Shown: in pieces, positions 34,560 through 41,971 of the stretch
Numbering within the stretch: position 1 is the stretch's first letter
Layout of the letters: the number at the start of each line of letters is the position of its first letter
Origin: Oscillospiraceae bacterium
GTDB taxonomy: Bacteria; Bacillota; Clostridia; Oscillospirales; Oscillospiraceae
Direction: 5' to 3'
DNA: 64,000 nt
NCBI GenBank assembly: GCA_015068495.1
Contig: SVKL01000010.1
Location: 1-64,000, forward strand
The notes under the pieces: model-generated
The model's database searches: none
Seen by the model: the letters and a program-made list of their open reading frames with translations, nothing else
Told to the model about the DNA's origin: nothing
Program-made: the position numbers and the translations under genes

Positions 34560-36449
34560 TTATTTATAATAATTGCAGGTGAGTAAAAGATTGCTGATTG
34601 TCCGGAATTCAGAGGACAGCGCAGCCATCTGTGTGATTTCCTCTTGGGTTACGGACCTGTTTTGTGTGTTCATCAGAATCTGTTCGTTTTTGTAGGCGAC
34701 ACCCTCGCAAATCCAGCTTCCGTCGGGGAAGAGGGCGAAGCCTATATAGTTCGGGTCAAAGGCGTCCTGCCCTAAATAGGAATAGGGAGAATCAACGCCC
34801 AGCAGATTCAGTACCGTGGGGAGAAAATCCGCTGTGTTCAGGGTCTTGCTGACTTCCATAGACGGGCCGTCTGCCGACCAGATAAAGCAGGGAGTCTTTT
34901 CCAGCAATAATTCCTCGCTGACACCGGAATGCCCGTATAGTTCCTCCATATCCTTATAGCCGTAGGTGTAGTGGTCGGTCATCGCCACAATTACAGTGTT
35001 TTCCAGCTGCCCATTGGCTTCCAGTTCGGTTAGCAGACGGGCAAACATATTGTCCACCAGCTTGGCCTTTACCCGCGCGCAATCCTCTTCTTCACTGCCG
35101 TAGGCACCCCGATAGCTGGGGTATTTGCGCAGAGCATAGGCGCTGAGCACCTCGTTGTATTTGTAGCTTAAGTGCGCAGACCGGGTGATGATGGTGTTAA
35201 AGGTTAAACCGTCCCGGAAAAAATCTTCCTTGATTTCCTCGTTGTCAAACAGGTAAACATCGCTGTACAGGTCATTCTTTTCGTCGGTGTAGTCCTCGTA
35301 GCACACATAATTCTCATACCCCATTGCCGGCTCAAAAACACCGCGGCTGTAAAAGTCCGGGTCATTGTAGTGGAACACCTTGGCAGAGTATCCGTTTTCG
35401 GTCATTTGGGAGGCAATGGACTGATTGAAGCTGTTGGTCACATAGTCAAACACATAGCTGCCGGTTGTGGGGAGATAAATACCGGTGTTCATACAGAACT
35501 CAGAGTTTAAGGTGCGGGCGCTGCCGTAGCCGGGGGTGTAGAAGTTGGTGAACTGAATGCCTTCGTCCATCAAACGGCAGATGGTAGGTGTGTCTCTCTC
35601 CGTGATCATCCAGTCGTCCATAGACTCCATCAGCACCATAACCACATTTTTGCCTTCAAAAACGCCGGTCATCTCATTGTCCGTGTGCTGACCCCGCTGT
35701 GCAAAATACTGGTCCACCCTGTGTTTTTGCTGATTGATTGCCATACGATAGGCAGGGGTGAGGGGATACAGCTCATTGACCCAAATATCCCGCAGCGTCA
35801 GCTGATAAATGCCCGTGATATCAAAAACCTTCTTGGCATCATACATCGTTTTGTAGATGGCTCTGTAAGATGAGGACTGCTTGTATTCCGAGTGCGTACC
35901 CCAAACCTGTCTATCCCGCAGGAAAACAAGCTCCGGAAGAAAGCAAAGTCCAATCAAAAAGGCAACGCCGCTGATCAGATAGGGAAGACGGGAGAGAAAT
36001 TTCGCCGGCGTGACCGGAAAGAAACGCAAAACCAAAACGCCAATACCAATCATAATAACTGCGCCCACCCACCAAAGGACAGGGAAGTGGGAGAGTACAT
36101 CACCCAAAAAAGCAGCGCCCTCGCCGGCGTACCCAATGGTGGAAAGCCACATCAGCTTGTCGAATACCTGATAGTAGCCTGCCTGTGCCAATGCCCACAG
36201 AAAGATAGCGAAGTAAAGGATGCCGTAGGTGATTTTTGCGGCTTTTCTTGGCAGACACAGGATAAAACCTGCCAGCATCAGCGACCAGACAGCGCCGAAG
36301 CCCAAACCGGAAGCGCCGCTTGGCTTTAACAGGCAAAAGGTGAAAAGCTCAATAAAAAAGAAGGATGCAAACAGAATCCAAAAGCCAAGCAAGTATTTCC
36401 ACAGTGGCGACCTTTTGAAAAACTGCTTTACAGTAAGGAAAAAATTCAC
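34560..36449 (-). CDS. LTA synthase-like membrane sulfatase-fold protein
   Basis: This 629-aa protein has about five N-terminal membrane helices (about 15-190) and an extracellular alkaline-phosphatase/sulfatase-fold domain. Metal and nucleophile motifs are VVMVLMESMDDW near 277, the catalytic-type Thr in GSARTLNSEF near 318, and MTDHYTYGY near 490. This is the layout of LtaS-type glycerolphosphate transferases. The family also includes enzymes that modify other glycolipids with phosphoglycerol or phosphoethanolamine. It is monocistronic. With MBOAT, DHHW and LCP genes it adds to the envelope theme. Confidence 0.88.
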   Translation of the reverse strand: MNFFLTVKQFFKRSPLWKYLLGFWILFASFFFIELFTFCLLKPSGASGLGFGAVWSLMLAGFILCLPRKAAKITYGILYFAIFLWALAQAGYYQVFDKLMWLSTIGYAGEGAAFLGDVLSHFPVLWWVGAVIMIGIGVLVLRFFPVTPAKFLSRLPYLISGVAFLIGLCFLPELVFLRDRQVWGTHSEYKQSSSYRAIYKTMYDAKKVFDITGIYQLTLRDIWVNELYPLTPAYRMAINQQKHRVDQYFAQRGQHTDNEMTGVFEGKNVVMVLMESMDDWMITERDTPTICRLMDEGIQFTNFYTPGYGSARTLNSEFCMNTGIYLPTTGSYVFDYVTNSFNQSIASQMTENGYSAKVFHYNDPDFYSRGVFEPAMGYENYVCYEDYTDEKNDLYSDVYLFDNEEIKEDFFRDGLTFNTIITRSAHLSYKYNEVLSAYALRKYPSYRGAYGSEEEDCARVKAKLVDNMFARLLTELEANGQLENTVIVAMTDHYTYGYKDMEELYGHSGVSEELLLEKTPCFIWSADGPSMEVSKTLNTADFLPTVLNLLGVDSPYSYLGQDAFDPNYIGFALFPDGSWICEGVAYKNEQILMNTQNRSVTQEEITQMAALSSEFRTISNLLLTCNYYK

Positions 36450-36594
36450 AGAAAATCCTCCGATTTAACAGTAATTTCCTTTAGTGTACCACATAGCTGC
36501 AGGAAAAACAACTTTCCCATGGAAAGGTTTACGAAGAATTTACTATTTTGTTAGGAAAGCGCCAATTTGTTTTGCCCTTTCAGCAAAAAAAGGC

Positions 36595-36623
36595 TTGACA
36601 AAACAGGCGCACATAGCTATAAT
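36595..36623 (+). promoter_or_regulatory. Consensus promoter of the tRNA-Thr/tRNA-Tyr unit
   Basis: TTGACA and TATAAT are exactly 17 bp apart, about 20 bases before the first tRNA. Confidence 0.9.
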
Positions 36624-36643
36624 AAGCGTGTTCTGTTTGAGCC

Positions 36644-36719
36644 GCCGGTATAGCTCAGTTGGTAGAGCAGCTGATTTGTAATCAGCAGGTCGGGGGTTCG
36701 AGTCCGTCTACCGGCTCCA
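36644..36719 (+). tRNA. tRNA-Thr (anticodon TGT)
   Basis: The 76-nt gene has acceptor GCCGGTA pairing with TACCGGC, an encoded CCA, a GGTTCGAGTC T-arm, and the anticodon loop TTTGTAA inside the CTGAT/ATCAG stem. Confidence 0.96.
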
Positions 36720-36748
36720 TACAGGCATCAGCAGAATAAAGTGAATAT

Positions 36749-36833
36749 GGGGGATTTCCCGAGTGGCCAAAGGGGACAGACTGTAAATCTGCTGCTTATA
36801 GCTTCGGTGGTTCGAATCCACCATCCCCCACCA
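36749..36833 (+). tRNA. tRNA-Tyr (anticodon GTA)
   Basis: The 85-nt class II tRNA has acceptor GGGGGAT pairing with ATCCCCC, an encoded CCA, a long variable arm as expected for bacterial tRNA-Tyr, and the loop CTGTAAA with anticodon GTA. Its 3' end is repeated downstream, marking an integration site. Confidence 0.95.
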
Positions 36834-36835
36834 AA
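36812..36835 (+). repeat. 24-bp tRNA-Tyr end repeat, copy 1 (in the tRNA)
   Basis: TCGAATCCACCATCCCCCAC plus CAAA is identical to 36997-37020. A tRNA 3' end with a nearby direct copy is the typical footprint of an integrative element. Confidence 0.7.
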
Positions 36836-36837
36836 CC

Positions 36838-36866
36838 AAACCCAGACCGTTAGGTCTGGGTTTTTG
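36838..36866 (+). terminator. Rho-independent terminator of the tRNA unit
   Basis: AAACCCAGACC-GTTA-GGTCTGGGTTT is followed by TTT. It is nearly the same as the hairpin at 40146-40176. Confidence 0.85.
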
Positions 36867-36916
36867 GTTTGGTGGAGAATGGATGGTGAGATTCGAACCC
36901 ATAGCAGTGCAACTGT
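36865..36916. repeat. 52-bp direct repeat, copy 1
   Basis: This is identical base for base to 38865-38916, exactly 2000 bp away. Its reverse complement has a TTCGAAT T-loop-like segment and ends in CCACCA, so it looks like the degraded 3' half of a tRNA. The two copies flank the sigma/anti-sigma cassette. Confidence 0.8.
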
Positions 36917-36996
36917 CCGGTGGACAGTTGCTTCGACCAGTGCAAACACTGGTCGATACAATTATTTTCTTTCGCCTATGCGAAAGAAAATGCAAA

Positions 36997-37020
36997 TCGA
37001 ATCCACCATCCCCCACCAAA
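36997..37020 (+). repeat. 24-bp tRNA-Tyr end repeat, copy 2
   Basis: This exact copy of the tRNA-Tyr 3' end (36812-36835) lies 185 bp downstream with no tRNA body attached, consistent with an attachment-site duplication. Confidence 0.7.
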
Positions 37021-37049
37021 AATCCTCGTTCGCAAGAACGGGGATTTTT
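37018..37049 (+). terminator. Hairpin with T-tract
   Basis: AAAAATCCTCGTTC-GCAA-GAACGGGGATTTTT is a terminator-shaped stem with one wobble pair. Confidence 0.6.
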
Positions 37050-37181
37050 ACTTTTTCACTATTACCTCTTCACTCTTCACTTTACTCTTATTTACTCGGA
37101 TTTTTGGAAAGTAAGAAGTAATAGTGAATAGTGAAGAAGTTCGGTGTCTGCTCCGCAGACGAATATAAAAATCTCCGTCAA

Positions 37182-37203
37182 GGTGGATTCGAACCACCGA
37201 AGC
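37182..37203 (-). repeat. 22-bp inverted copy of the tRNA-Tyr variable/T-arm
   Basis: GGTGGATTCGAACCACCGAA plus GC is the exact reverse complement of 36801-36822 in tRNA-Tyr. A third tRNA-derived piece within 400 bp suggests repeated integration or rearrangement here. Confidence 0.7.
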
Positions 37204-37394
37204 AAAAATAATGAGCAGATTTAGCGATTTAATATCGCTAAGTCTGCCTTTTTTAGTTTTTATAATTGTTAAATATTGCGGCACTTTTTCAATATGGTAT
37301 AATCAATTTGAAAATTTAGTGAGACCTTTTGCAGTTTCATCCGTTAAATAAGTGAAAGGAAATAGAATCGTACCTTTCGGAAAGGAGAAAATCA

Positions 37395-37952
37395 ATGGAC
37401 AACGGTGCAAGTAGCTACCGCCGTTTCCTTGATGGTGATGACAGAGGCTTAGCGGAAATCGTAAGAAATTACAGTGACGGTCTTATTCTTTATCTTAACA
37501 GTATCGTGAACAATATATCCGTTGCCGAAGAATTGATGGAAGAAACCCTTTATAAGCTCATAACTAAAAAGCCGAAATTTAAAGAAAAATATTCTTTTAA
37601 AACTTGGCTCTATACCATCGGGCGAAATGTAGCGATTGATTATCTAAGGCATAATTCAAAAATGTCTGACACTTCTTTTGAAGATTTAGAAAACTATGTT
37701 AAAGATGAGTATGATTTAGAAAGGCTCTATATTATTGAAGAACGCAAAATAATAGTACATAGAGCTTTGAAAAAACTGAATGCCGAGTACAAACAGGTTC
37801 TGTGGCTTCTCTACTTCGAAGGGTTATCAAATACAGAAGCAGCAATTGTTATGAAAAAGAATTCCCGTCAAATGAAAAATCTCGTTTACCGTGCAAAAAG
37901 CACTTTGAAATCAGAACTTGACAAGGAGGGCTTTGTTTATGAAGAATTATGA
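37395..37952 (+). CDS. ECF-type sigma factor in tRNA-linked island
   Basis: This 185-aa sigma-70 family factor has region 2 (about 20-85; NISVAEELMEETLYKLI, FKTWLYTIGRNVAIDYLRH) and region 4 (about 120-172; QVLWLLYFEGLSNTEAAIVMKKNSRQMKNLVYRAKSTL). It is clearly more AT-rich than the flanking genes. AAAGGAGA precedes the start. The end overlaps the next gene, whose product is a single-pass membrane protein, so this is a second sigma/anti-sigma unit in the window, unrelated in detail to the one at 13.7 kb. Confidence 0.85.
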   Translation: MDNGASSYRRFLDGDDRGLAEIVRNYSDGLILYLNSIVNNISVAEELMEETLYKLITKKPKFKEKYSFKTWLYTIGRNVAIDYLRHNSKMSDTSFEDLENYVKDEYDLERLYIIEERKIIVHRALKKLNAEYKQVLWLLYFEGLSNTEAAIVMKKNSRQMKNLVYRAKSTLKSELDKEGFVYEEL

Positions 37953-38802
37953 TGAAATAACAAATGATTTGCTTGAACGCAGAGATCAGTATGAAACTGA
38001 ACAGAGAAACAAAAGAAAAGTTATGAAAAGAGCTATAATGCCGATTTGTTGCTTCTGTCTTGTGGCTCTTCTCGGTATAGGTTTATGGCAAGGCAATTTT
38101 TTCAATAGTAAACCGCCAATCACATTAGATGATTCAACCATTATCGGAGAAAAAGACTATGTAGATGACAAGGATGGCTCAGGCGGTGATAATGACATTG
38201 ATGGTGACTGGAGTCCAAACGGGCAAGATGCTCCGCCGAGCAATTCGACCAATTCCGCAACCTCAGAAGGCAGTGATACTACAGAAGATGTAAATAAGCA
38301 AGTATTTTTTGTAAATGAAATTAAAAGCACAGTAAGTGCAGCTCTAAAATATCTCGATCCTGCCGAGCATTATGAAGAAACATGGGATGCAAACAAGACG
38401 GCTCATTATCTTGGTAAGTATCTTAATAATATTCGTCACAACGGACTCAATTATCAAGGTGACGGAAGCCATAAAGTAACCTATAAGAATAACGGGGAAT
38501 TGGCGAGAGATATTATTTCATTTGAGTATTCATTCCAAGATACAAAAGTTATCGTGTCAACAAGTAAAATCAGTTATCCGTATGATTGCATTTATGGATT
38601 TGATGATGAAAAAATAACAACTTATGTTCAAAGCGTACCTGTTATCTTTGCCGGAACTGTTGGAACTACAGCAGAACACCAAGTTAATAAAGATTTTTTG
38701 GTTGCTGACTTTGAACACAACGGTGTTAAATACAGAGTAAAAGCAGAAAATATTACACATGGTGATTTTTATAAAGTAGTGCAGTCTATTATAACAGGAT
38801 AA
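37939..38802 (+). CDS. Single-pass membrane protein, putative anti-sigma factor
   Basis: The 287-aa product has a charged cytoplasmic N-terminus (about 1-34), one membrane helix (about 35-54), an acidic Gly/Asp/Ser-rich linker (about 60-115) and an external domain of about 170 residues that I do not recognise. The start is ATG 37939 behind AAGGAGG, overlapping the sigma gene by 14 bp; the track's earlier start has no site. Topology and coupling suggest it binds the sigma factor inside and senses a signal outside. It is AT-rich like its partner, and the pair lies between 52-bp direct repeats, suggesting joint transfer. Confidence 0.7.
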   Translation: MKNYDEITNDLLERRDQYETEQRNKRKVMKRAIMPICCFCLVALLGIGLWQGNFFNSKPPITLDDSTIIGEKDYVDDKDGSGGDNDIDGDWSPNGQDAPPSNSTNSATSEGSDTTEDVNKQVFFVNEIKSTVSAALKYLDPAEHYEETWDANKTAHYLGKYLNNIRHNGLNYQGDGSHKVTYKNNGELARDIISFEYSFQDTKVIVSTSKISYPYDCIYGFDDEKITTYVQSVPVIFAGTVGTTAEHQVNKDFLVADFEHNGVKYRVKAENITHGDFYKVVQSIITG

Positions 38803-38864
38803 AAAGTTAAGGCAAAAAACCAATTTATCAAACACAAATTTTCAAAAATATAGTGGCACCTAAA

Positions 38865-38916
38865 TGGTTTGGTGGAGAATGGATGGTGAGATTCGAACCC
38901 ATAGCAGTGCAACTGT
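38865..38916. repeat. 52-bp direct repeat, copy 2
   Basis: This is an exact copy of 36865-36916. It begins 62 bp after the anti-sigma-like stop codon. Together the copies delimit a 2-kb unit. Confidence 0.8.
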
Positions 38917-38930
38917 TGTATTCTGGTACA

Positions 38931-38965
38931 AAAGCACCTGATTCTCAATTGAAATCAGGTGCTTA
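38931..38965 (-). terminator. Terminator of the RHH gene
   Basis: AAGCACCTGATT and AATCAGGTGCTT form the stem, with TTTTG following on the minus strand. Confidence 0.7.
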
Positions 38966-38968
38966 TTC

Positions 38969-39157
38969 TTATTTTACTTCACTATTTTCTATTGCATAAT
39001 CAAGCAATATGTTGATTAACTCATTTCTTGATCGATTTGTTTCTTCAGCTAATTTATCAAGATTAGCCACTGTTTCATCCTTTATTCGAATAGAAAAGGT
39101 CTTAAATCCATCTTCGCCTTTTAATCCCTTTTTATTTATGATGAGTTTTTCTTTCAT
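38969..39157 (-). CDS. Ribbon-helix-helix DNA-binding protein (antitoxin/CopG-like)
   Basis: This 62-aa protein has an FSIRIKDETVANLDKLAEE strand-helix and a NRSRNELINILLDYAIEN second helix, the RHH fold used by CopG/Arc repressors and type II antitoxins. The N-terminal 15 residues are basic. GAGGTGA precedes the start. An 8-bp inverted repeat lies in its promoter (39202-39222), fitting autoregulation. No toxin gene is adjacent, so it may be an orphan repressor left by a mobile element. Confidence 0.75.
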   Translation of the reverse strand: MKEKLIINKKGLKGEDGFKTFSIRIKDETVANLDKLAEETNRSRNELINILLDYAIENSEVK

Positions 39158-39197
39158 AAAATCACCTCACCAATATTATGACTTGACAAGTGTTATA

Positions 39198-39226
39198 ATT
39201 ATATGTTATGTTTTATAACATAAACA
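39198..39226 (-). promoter_or_regulatory. Promoter and operator of the RHH gene
   Basis: On the minus strand TATAAT lies at 39198-39203, with a weak TGTTTA -35 at 39221-39226. Overlapping the spacer, TATGTTAT/ATAACATA (39202-39222) is an inverted repeat with a 5-nt gap, a likely site for the RHH dimer. Confidence 0.5.
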
Positions 39227-39328
39227 AAAGGCGCAATAATGGGTTGTTTTTGGTATTAGCAATGATAGCTTTCTATTCCTTGCATAGCCTGCAATTATTT
39301 GCTATAATGTAACAAAGGAGCTGATTTT

Positions 39329-40072
39329 ATGGATAACAGCACGAAAACCTGCCCCAACTGTGGCGCAACCTGCAAAGCAAAAGATGAATATTGCAAAAGC
39401 TGTTGGAAGAAATTTGGCACCGAAACGGCGGATGATTCTGTTACAGAGAGTATGAATCAATCTGAATGGGTTGATTGGGAATTATTTATAGAGAAAAACG
39501 CAGATCGGTATATAGAAACATATAAAAAGAATGAAAACAAAAAGATCTTTGCACATATAAACTGGGCAGCACTCTGTTTTGGCTTGAACTGGGTCTTATA
39601 CCGCAAAATGACGAAGGTTGCAGTTGTTAGCTTTGTTATTATGTCTTTCGTTTTTTTGCTGATATTTACAGTTTCGTTGCTTCCCTATAGGACAGAGATT
39701 AAAAGCCTATACGAGGACATCAAGCCATATGAGGAGTATCTCGACAGGGGCGGAAAAACCGTATTGATAGATGCACAAGGGAGACCGTATTCTCCTGAAT
39801 TTGTTCAGAAAGGTGCATCCGCGCAAAACAAGCTTGCCAAAATACAAATCAAAGGGCAACTAAAATGTTTGCTCATAGTTCCGTTTTTCTGTGCCTTTTG
39901 GGGTTTCTTTGGTGATGCTATTTATAAAATGCATATTGAAGAAAAGATCAGAAGCAAAAACGGTGGAACTTCGGTTGCGGAATTAATAGGTGGGCGAATT
40001 GTGTTAAGCTTGCTGAACTTACTCCTCCTTAACCCGTTAACATCGCTTATTATCGGGTTGTTGTATCGATAA
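39329..40072 (+). CDS. Zinc-ribbon membrane protein (DUF2628-like)
   Basis: This 247-aa protein has an N-terminal zinc ribbon (CPNCGATCKAKDEYCKSC, about 8-25), a soluble linker, and a membrane region typical of DUF2628-type proteins (FAHINWAALCFGLNWVLYRKM near 72, then helices near 95-115, 183-203 and 222-245). An insert of about 60 residues lies between the membrane helices. Function unknown; such proteins are common in clostridia and on mobile regions. AAAGGAG precedes the start. It is AT-rich like the rest of the island and ends before a strong terminator. Confidence 0.7.
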   Translation: MDNSTKTCPNCGATCKAKDEYCKSCWKKFGTETADDSVTESMNQSEWVDWELFIEKNADRYIETYKKNENKKIFAHINWAALCFGLNWVLYRKMTKVAVVSFVIMSFVFLLIFTVSLLPYRTEIKSLYEDIKPYEEYLDRGGKTVLIDAQGRPYSPEFVQKGASAQNKLAKIQIKGQLKCLLIVPFFCAFWGFFGDAIYKMHIEEKIRSKNGGTSVAELIGGRIVLSLLNLLLLNPLTSLIIGLLYR

Positions 40073-40145
40073 GCGAATTGTATTTCGGATATAACGATGA
40101 TTAGAAAACGTAATTAGAGTAGCACCATAATGGTTTATAACAATC

Positions 40146-40176
40146 AAAACCCCAGACCTATCGGTCTGGGGTTTTT
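40146..40176 (+). terminator. Rho-independent terminator at the island's right edge
   Basis: AAACCCCAGACC-TATC-GGTCTGGGGTTTTT is nearly the same hairpin as the tRNA terminator at 36838-36866. That suggests a duplicated flank of the tRNA locus. Confidence 0.85.
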
Positions 40177-40188
40177 GTTGCTGGGATA

Positions 40189-41001
40189 TTAACGTATAGA
40201 ATGGAGCATAAGCTTGCGGTATTCCCGGGGGGACATACTGAATTTCTCGCTGAAGCGCCGGGAAAAGTAGAATGGGTCACAAAAGCCGTACTGCTCACTG
40301 ATTGCCTTGATGGGCAGGCTGCCTTTTGCCACCAAGAGACTCGCCTCAAAAAGCACAACATCCTCAACATAGGTATGCACGGACACAGCCAATTCGTTTT
40401 TGAATTTCTTGGTCAAGGTGCTTTTTGATACAAACACGTGATTGGCAATTTCCTCTACTGAGAGCTGAGCGGTAAGGTGCTGCTTGATGTATTCAATCGC
40501 GGCGGTGACACAGGGGGAAATGTTCTTTTGCTGCAGGGGAATCCCGTATTGGTCGATGAATGACAGCAAAATCTCGTAAACTGCTTTGTGCACCCTTAGA
40601 GCATCGGTGATGGAGCTGCTCTCCAAATTACGGACAAAAAAGTCCGGGTTGCTTTCCGGCTTTTCCAATGCGCAGGGAGTCGGGAAGTTGCGGAGCAGGT
40701 CAATCTCATCCAAGTCGCAAAGCTTTAAGTGAAAATAGATGTGGTCAAGCTGATTGTCGCAGGCGTAGTCAAAGGAACAACCGGCGGGCAGAAGATACCA
40801 CTTGCCGGGCATCAAGGTGAGGGTTTGATTATCCTGAAAGGTAATGGTGGCGCTGCCGCTGACGATGTAAAACAGGCGGGAGTAGTAGGGATTCGGGACA
40901 GGCCCTCTCCAATCCGAGCCTACCGCGGCGCGGCCGTAATAAATCAGACGAAGACGCACGCTGTTTATGGCTTTGCATAGGGCGGAATTTATCTGTATCA
41001 T
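40189..41001 (-). CDS. AraC family regulator of the adjacent carbohydrate operon
   Basis: This 270-aa regulator has an N-terminal cupin-like sensor (about 20-100; YSRLFYIVSGSATITF, then LMPGKWYLLPAG) and a C-terminal pair of AraC helix-turn-helices (about 165-268; LSVEEIANHVFVSKSTLTKKFK and IKAISEQYGFCDPFYFSRRF). The start is ATG 41001 behind GGAGG with a 7-nt spacer. It diverges from the four-gene operon at 41141, with a perfect 15-bp palindrome between. It probably activates that operon on binding a sugar. Confidence 0.87.
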   Translation of the reverse strand: MIQINSALCKAINSVRLRLIYYGRAAVGSDWRGPVPNPYYSRLFYIVSGSATITFQDNQTLTLMPGKWYLLPAGCSFDYACDNQLDHIYFHLKLCDLDEIDLLRNFPTPCALEKPESNPDFFVRNLESSSITDALRVHKAVYEILLSFIDQYGIPLQQKNISPCVTAAIEYIKQHLTAQLSVEEIANHVFVSKSTLTKKFKNELAVSVHTYVEDVVLFEASLLVAKGSLPIKAISEQYGFCDPFYFSRRFSEKFSMSPREYRKLMLHSIR

Positions 41002-41033
41002 ACGCAAACCTCCATGTTTTGTGCTGAATTATC

Positions 41034-41070
41034 TATGGATTATCCATATATACTGTTTTATTATTATAAT
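41034..41070 (+). promoter_or_regulatory. Operator palindrome and -10 of the 41.1-kb operon
   Basis: TATGGATTATCCATA (41034-41048) is a perfect palindrome in the -35 region of a promoter whose -10 is TATAAT (41065-41070). There is no good -35, as expected for an activated promoter. Confidence 0.6.
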
Positions 41071-41140
41071 ACGACCGATTGTGCGGAAATGCAAGCAGGT
41101 CATTACGTTTTATGAAAAAGAATTATGGAGGGCACAAAAT

Positions 41141-41944
41141 ATGGCAAATGCAAAAAAGCTGCGTGACTATTTTTGGATTTGGGGTCACCCCACAAACTGT
41201 CTGCGGGCAGGTAACTTCGGCTTTAACAGACAATCCTTTGTATCTCCTATGGAGGGTCTGACCTATATGGGCGCAACCAATCTGATTTTGAATGATTTGG
41301 GAGAGCCTCCCTTTGATATGGTGGTTGAGTCGGAGGCAGCAAAGGATCTGCCTGAGCTGGCTTGGGTTGTCCACGGCGGTCACGATAAGGTGACAGAGCT
41401 GGTGGAACTGGCAAAGGACTATAAGAACATCACCAAGGCTTTTTACGATGATTTCTTCTCCTTGACCTATCCCGAAAACAACTTTACCAACTACACTCCC
41501 GAAATGATGGCCCAATACCGGGAGGAATTGCACGCTGTGGGATTGGAAATGTGGGTTGTGCTGTACACAGAGAATCTCCGGCAGGTGGATATGGGCATTA
41601 TCCGGGATTTTCTGAAGGAATTCGACGGTATCAGCCTGTGGTTTTGGAAGGAAGAGGAAATTCTCAATGACTTCGACAAGCACATCGCCGACTTCTTTGA
41701 GCTGTCCGAAGGCAAAAAGCGCCTGATTGGCTGCTACGTTTGGGACTTCGGCGCTGAAAAGGAAGCAACAGCCAAGGCAGTTCTGACCCAGCTCAACAAC
41801 GAAAGCAAGCTGATCAAGGACGGCTTAATTGACGGCGTTATCATCCATACCAATTCTGTGTTTGGCACCAACCCTCCCCTTGAGGCAGTGGATGCCTGTC
41901 AGGACTGGATGCGGGAGCACGGCGACGAGCCTGTTTCCCAATAA
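41141..41944 (+). CDS. Unknown 267-aa protein, possibly TIM-barrel
   Basis: I do not recognise the family. The sequence alternates strands and helices: WIWGHPTNC, GATNLILND, LAWVVHG, ITKAFYDDFF, GLEMWVVLY, FDGISLWFWK, RLIGCYVWDFG, GVIIHTNSVF. This is the rhythm of a TIM barrel, with many aromatic residues at strand ends as in glycoside hydrolases. There is no signal peptide. The start is ATG 41141 behind GGAGGG; the track's earlier Met lies in the AraC gene region. It is the first gene of the operon with an ASRT-like protein, a phosphotriesterase-like hydrolase and an isomerase-fold enzyme, so a sugar-related role is likely. Confidence 0.6.
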   Translation: MANAKKLRDYFWIWGHPTNCLRAGNFGFNRQSFVSPMEGLTYMGATNLILNDLGEPPFDMVVESEAAKDLPELAWVVHGGHDKVTELVELAKDYKNITKAFYDDFFSLTYPENNFTNYTPEMMAQYREELHAVGLEMWVVLYTENLRQVDMGIIRDFLKEFDGISLWFWKEEEILNDFDKHIADFFELSEGKKRLIGCYVWDFGAEKEATAKAVLTQLNNESKLIKDGLIDGVIIHTNSVFGTNPPLEAVDACQDWMREHGDEPVSQ

Positions 41945-41971
41945 GCAGACAAAACGAAGGAGGTTTTTAGA

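Larger units (their letters stand above)
36910..37160. repeat. Chain of hairpins behind tRNA-Tyr
   Basis: Successive inverted repeats are CAACTGTCC/GGACAGTTG (36910-36930), CGACCAGTG/CACTGGTCG (36934-36955), ATTTTCTTTCGC/GCGAAAGAAAAT (36964-36991), a terminator-like stem (37018-37049), a long imperfect A/T-rich inverted repeat (about 37051-37140; TTCACTATTAC against GTAATAGTGAA) and GTCTGC/GCAGAC (37146-37160). No convincing ORF is present. It could be a MITE/REP-like composite or a structured RNA. Confidence 0.6.

Noticed and set aside
36741-37131. ORFs of 77-126 aa across tRNA-Tyr and the hairpin region
   Set aside because: They read through a tRNA, a terminator and hairpins, and have no ribosome sites or protein-like sequence.
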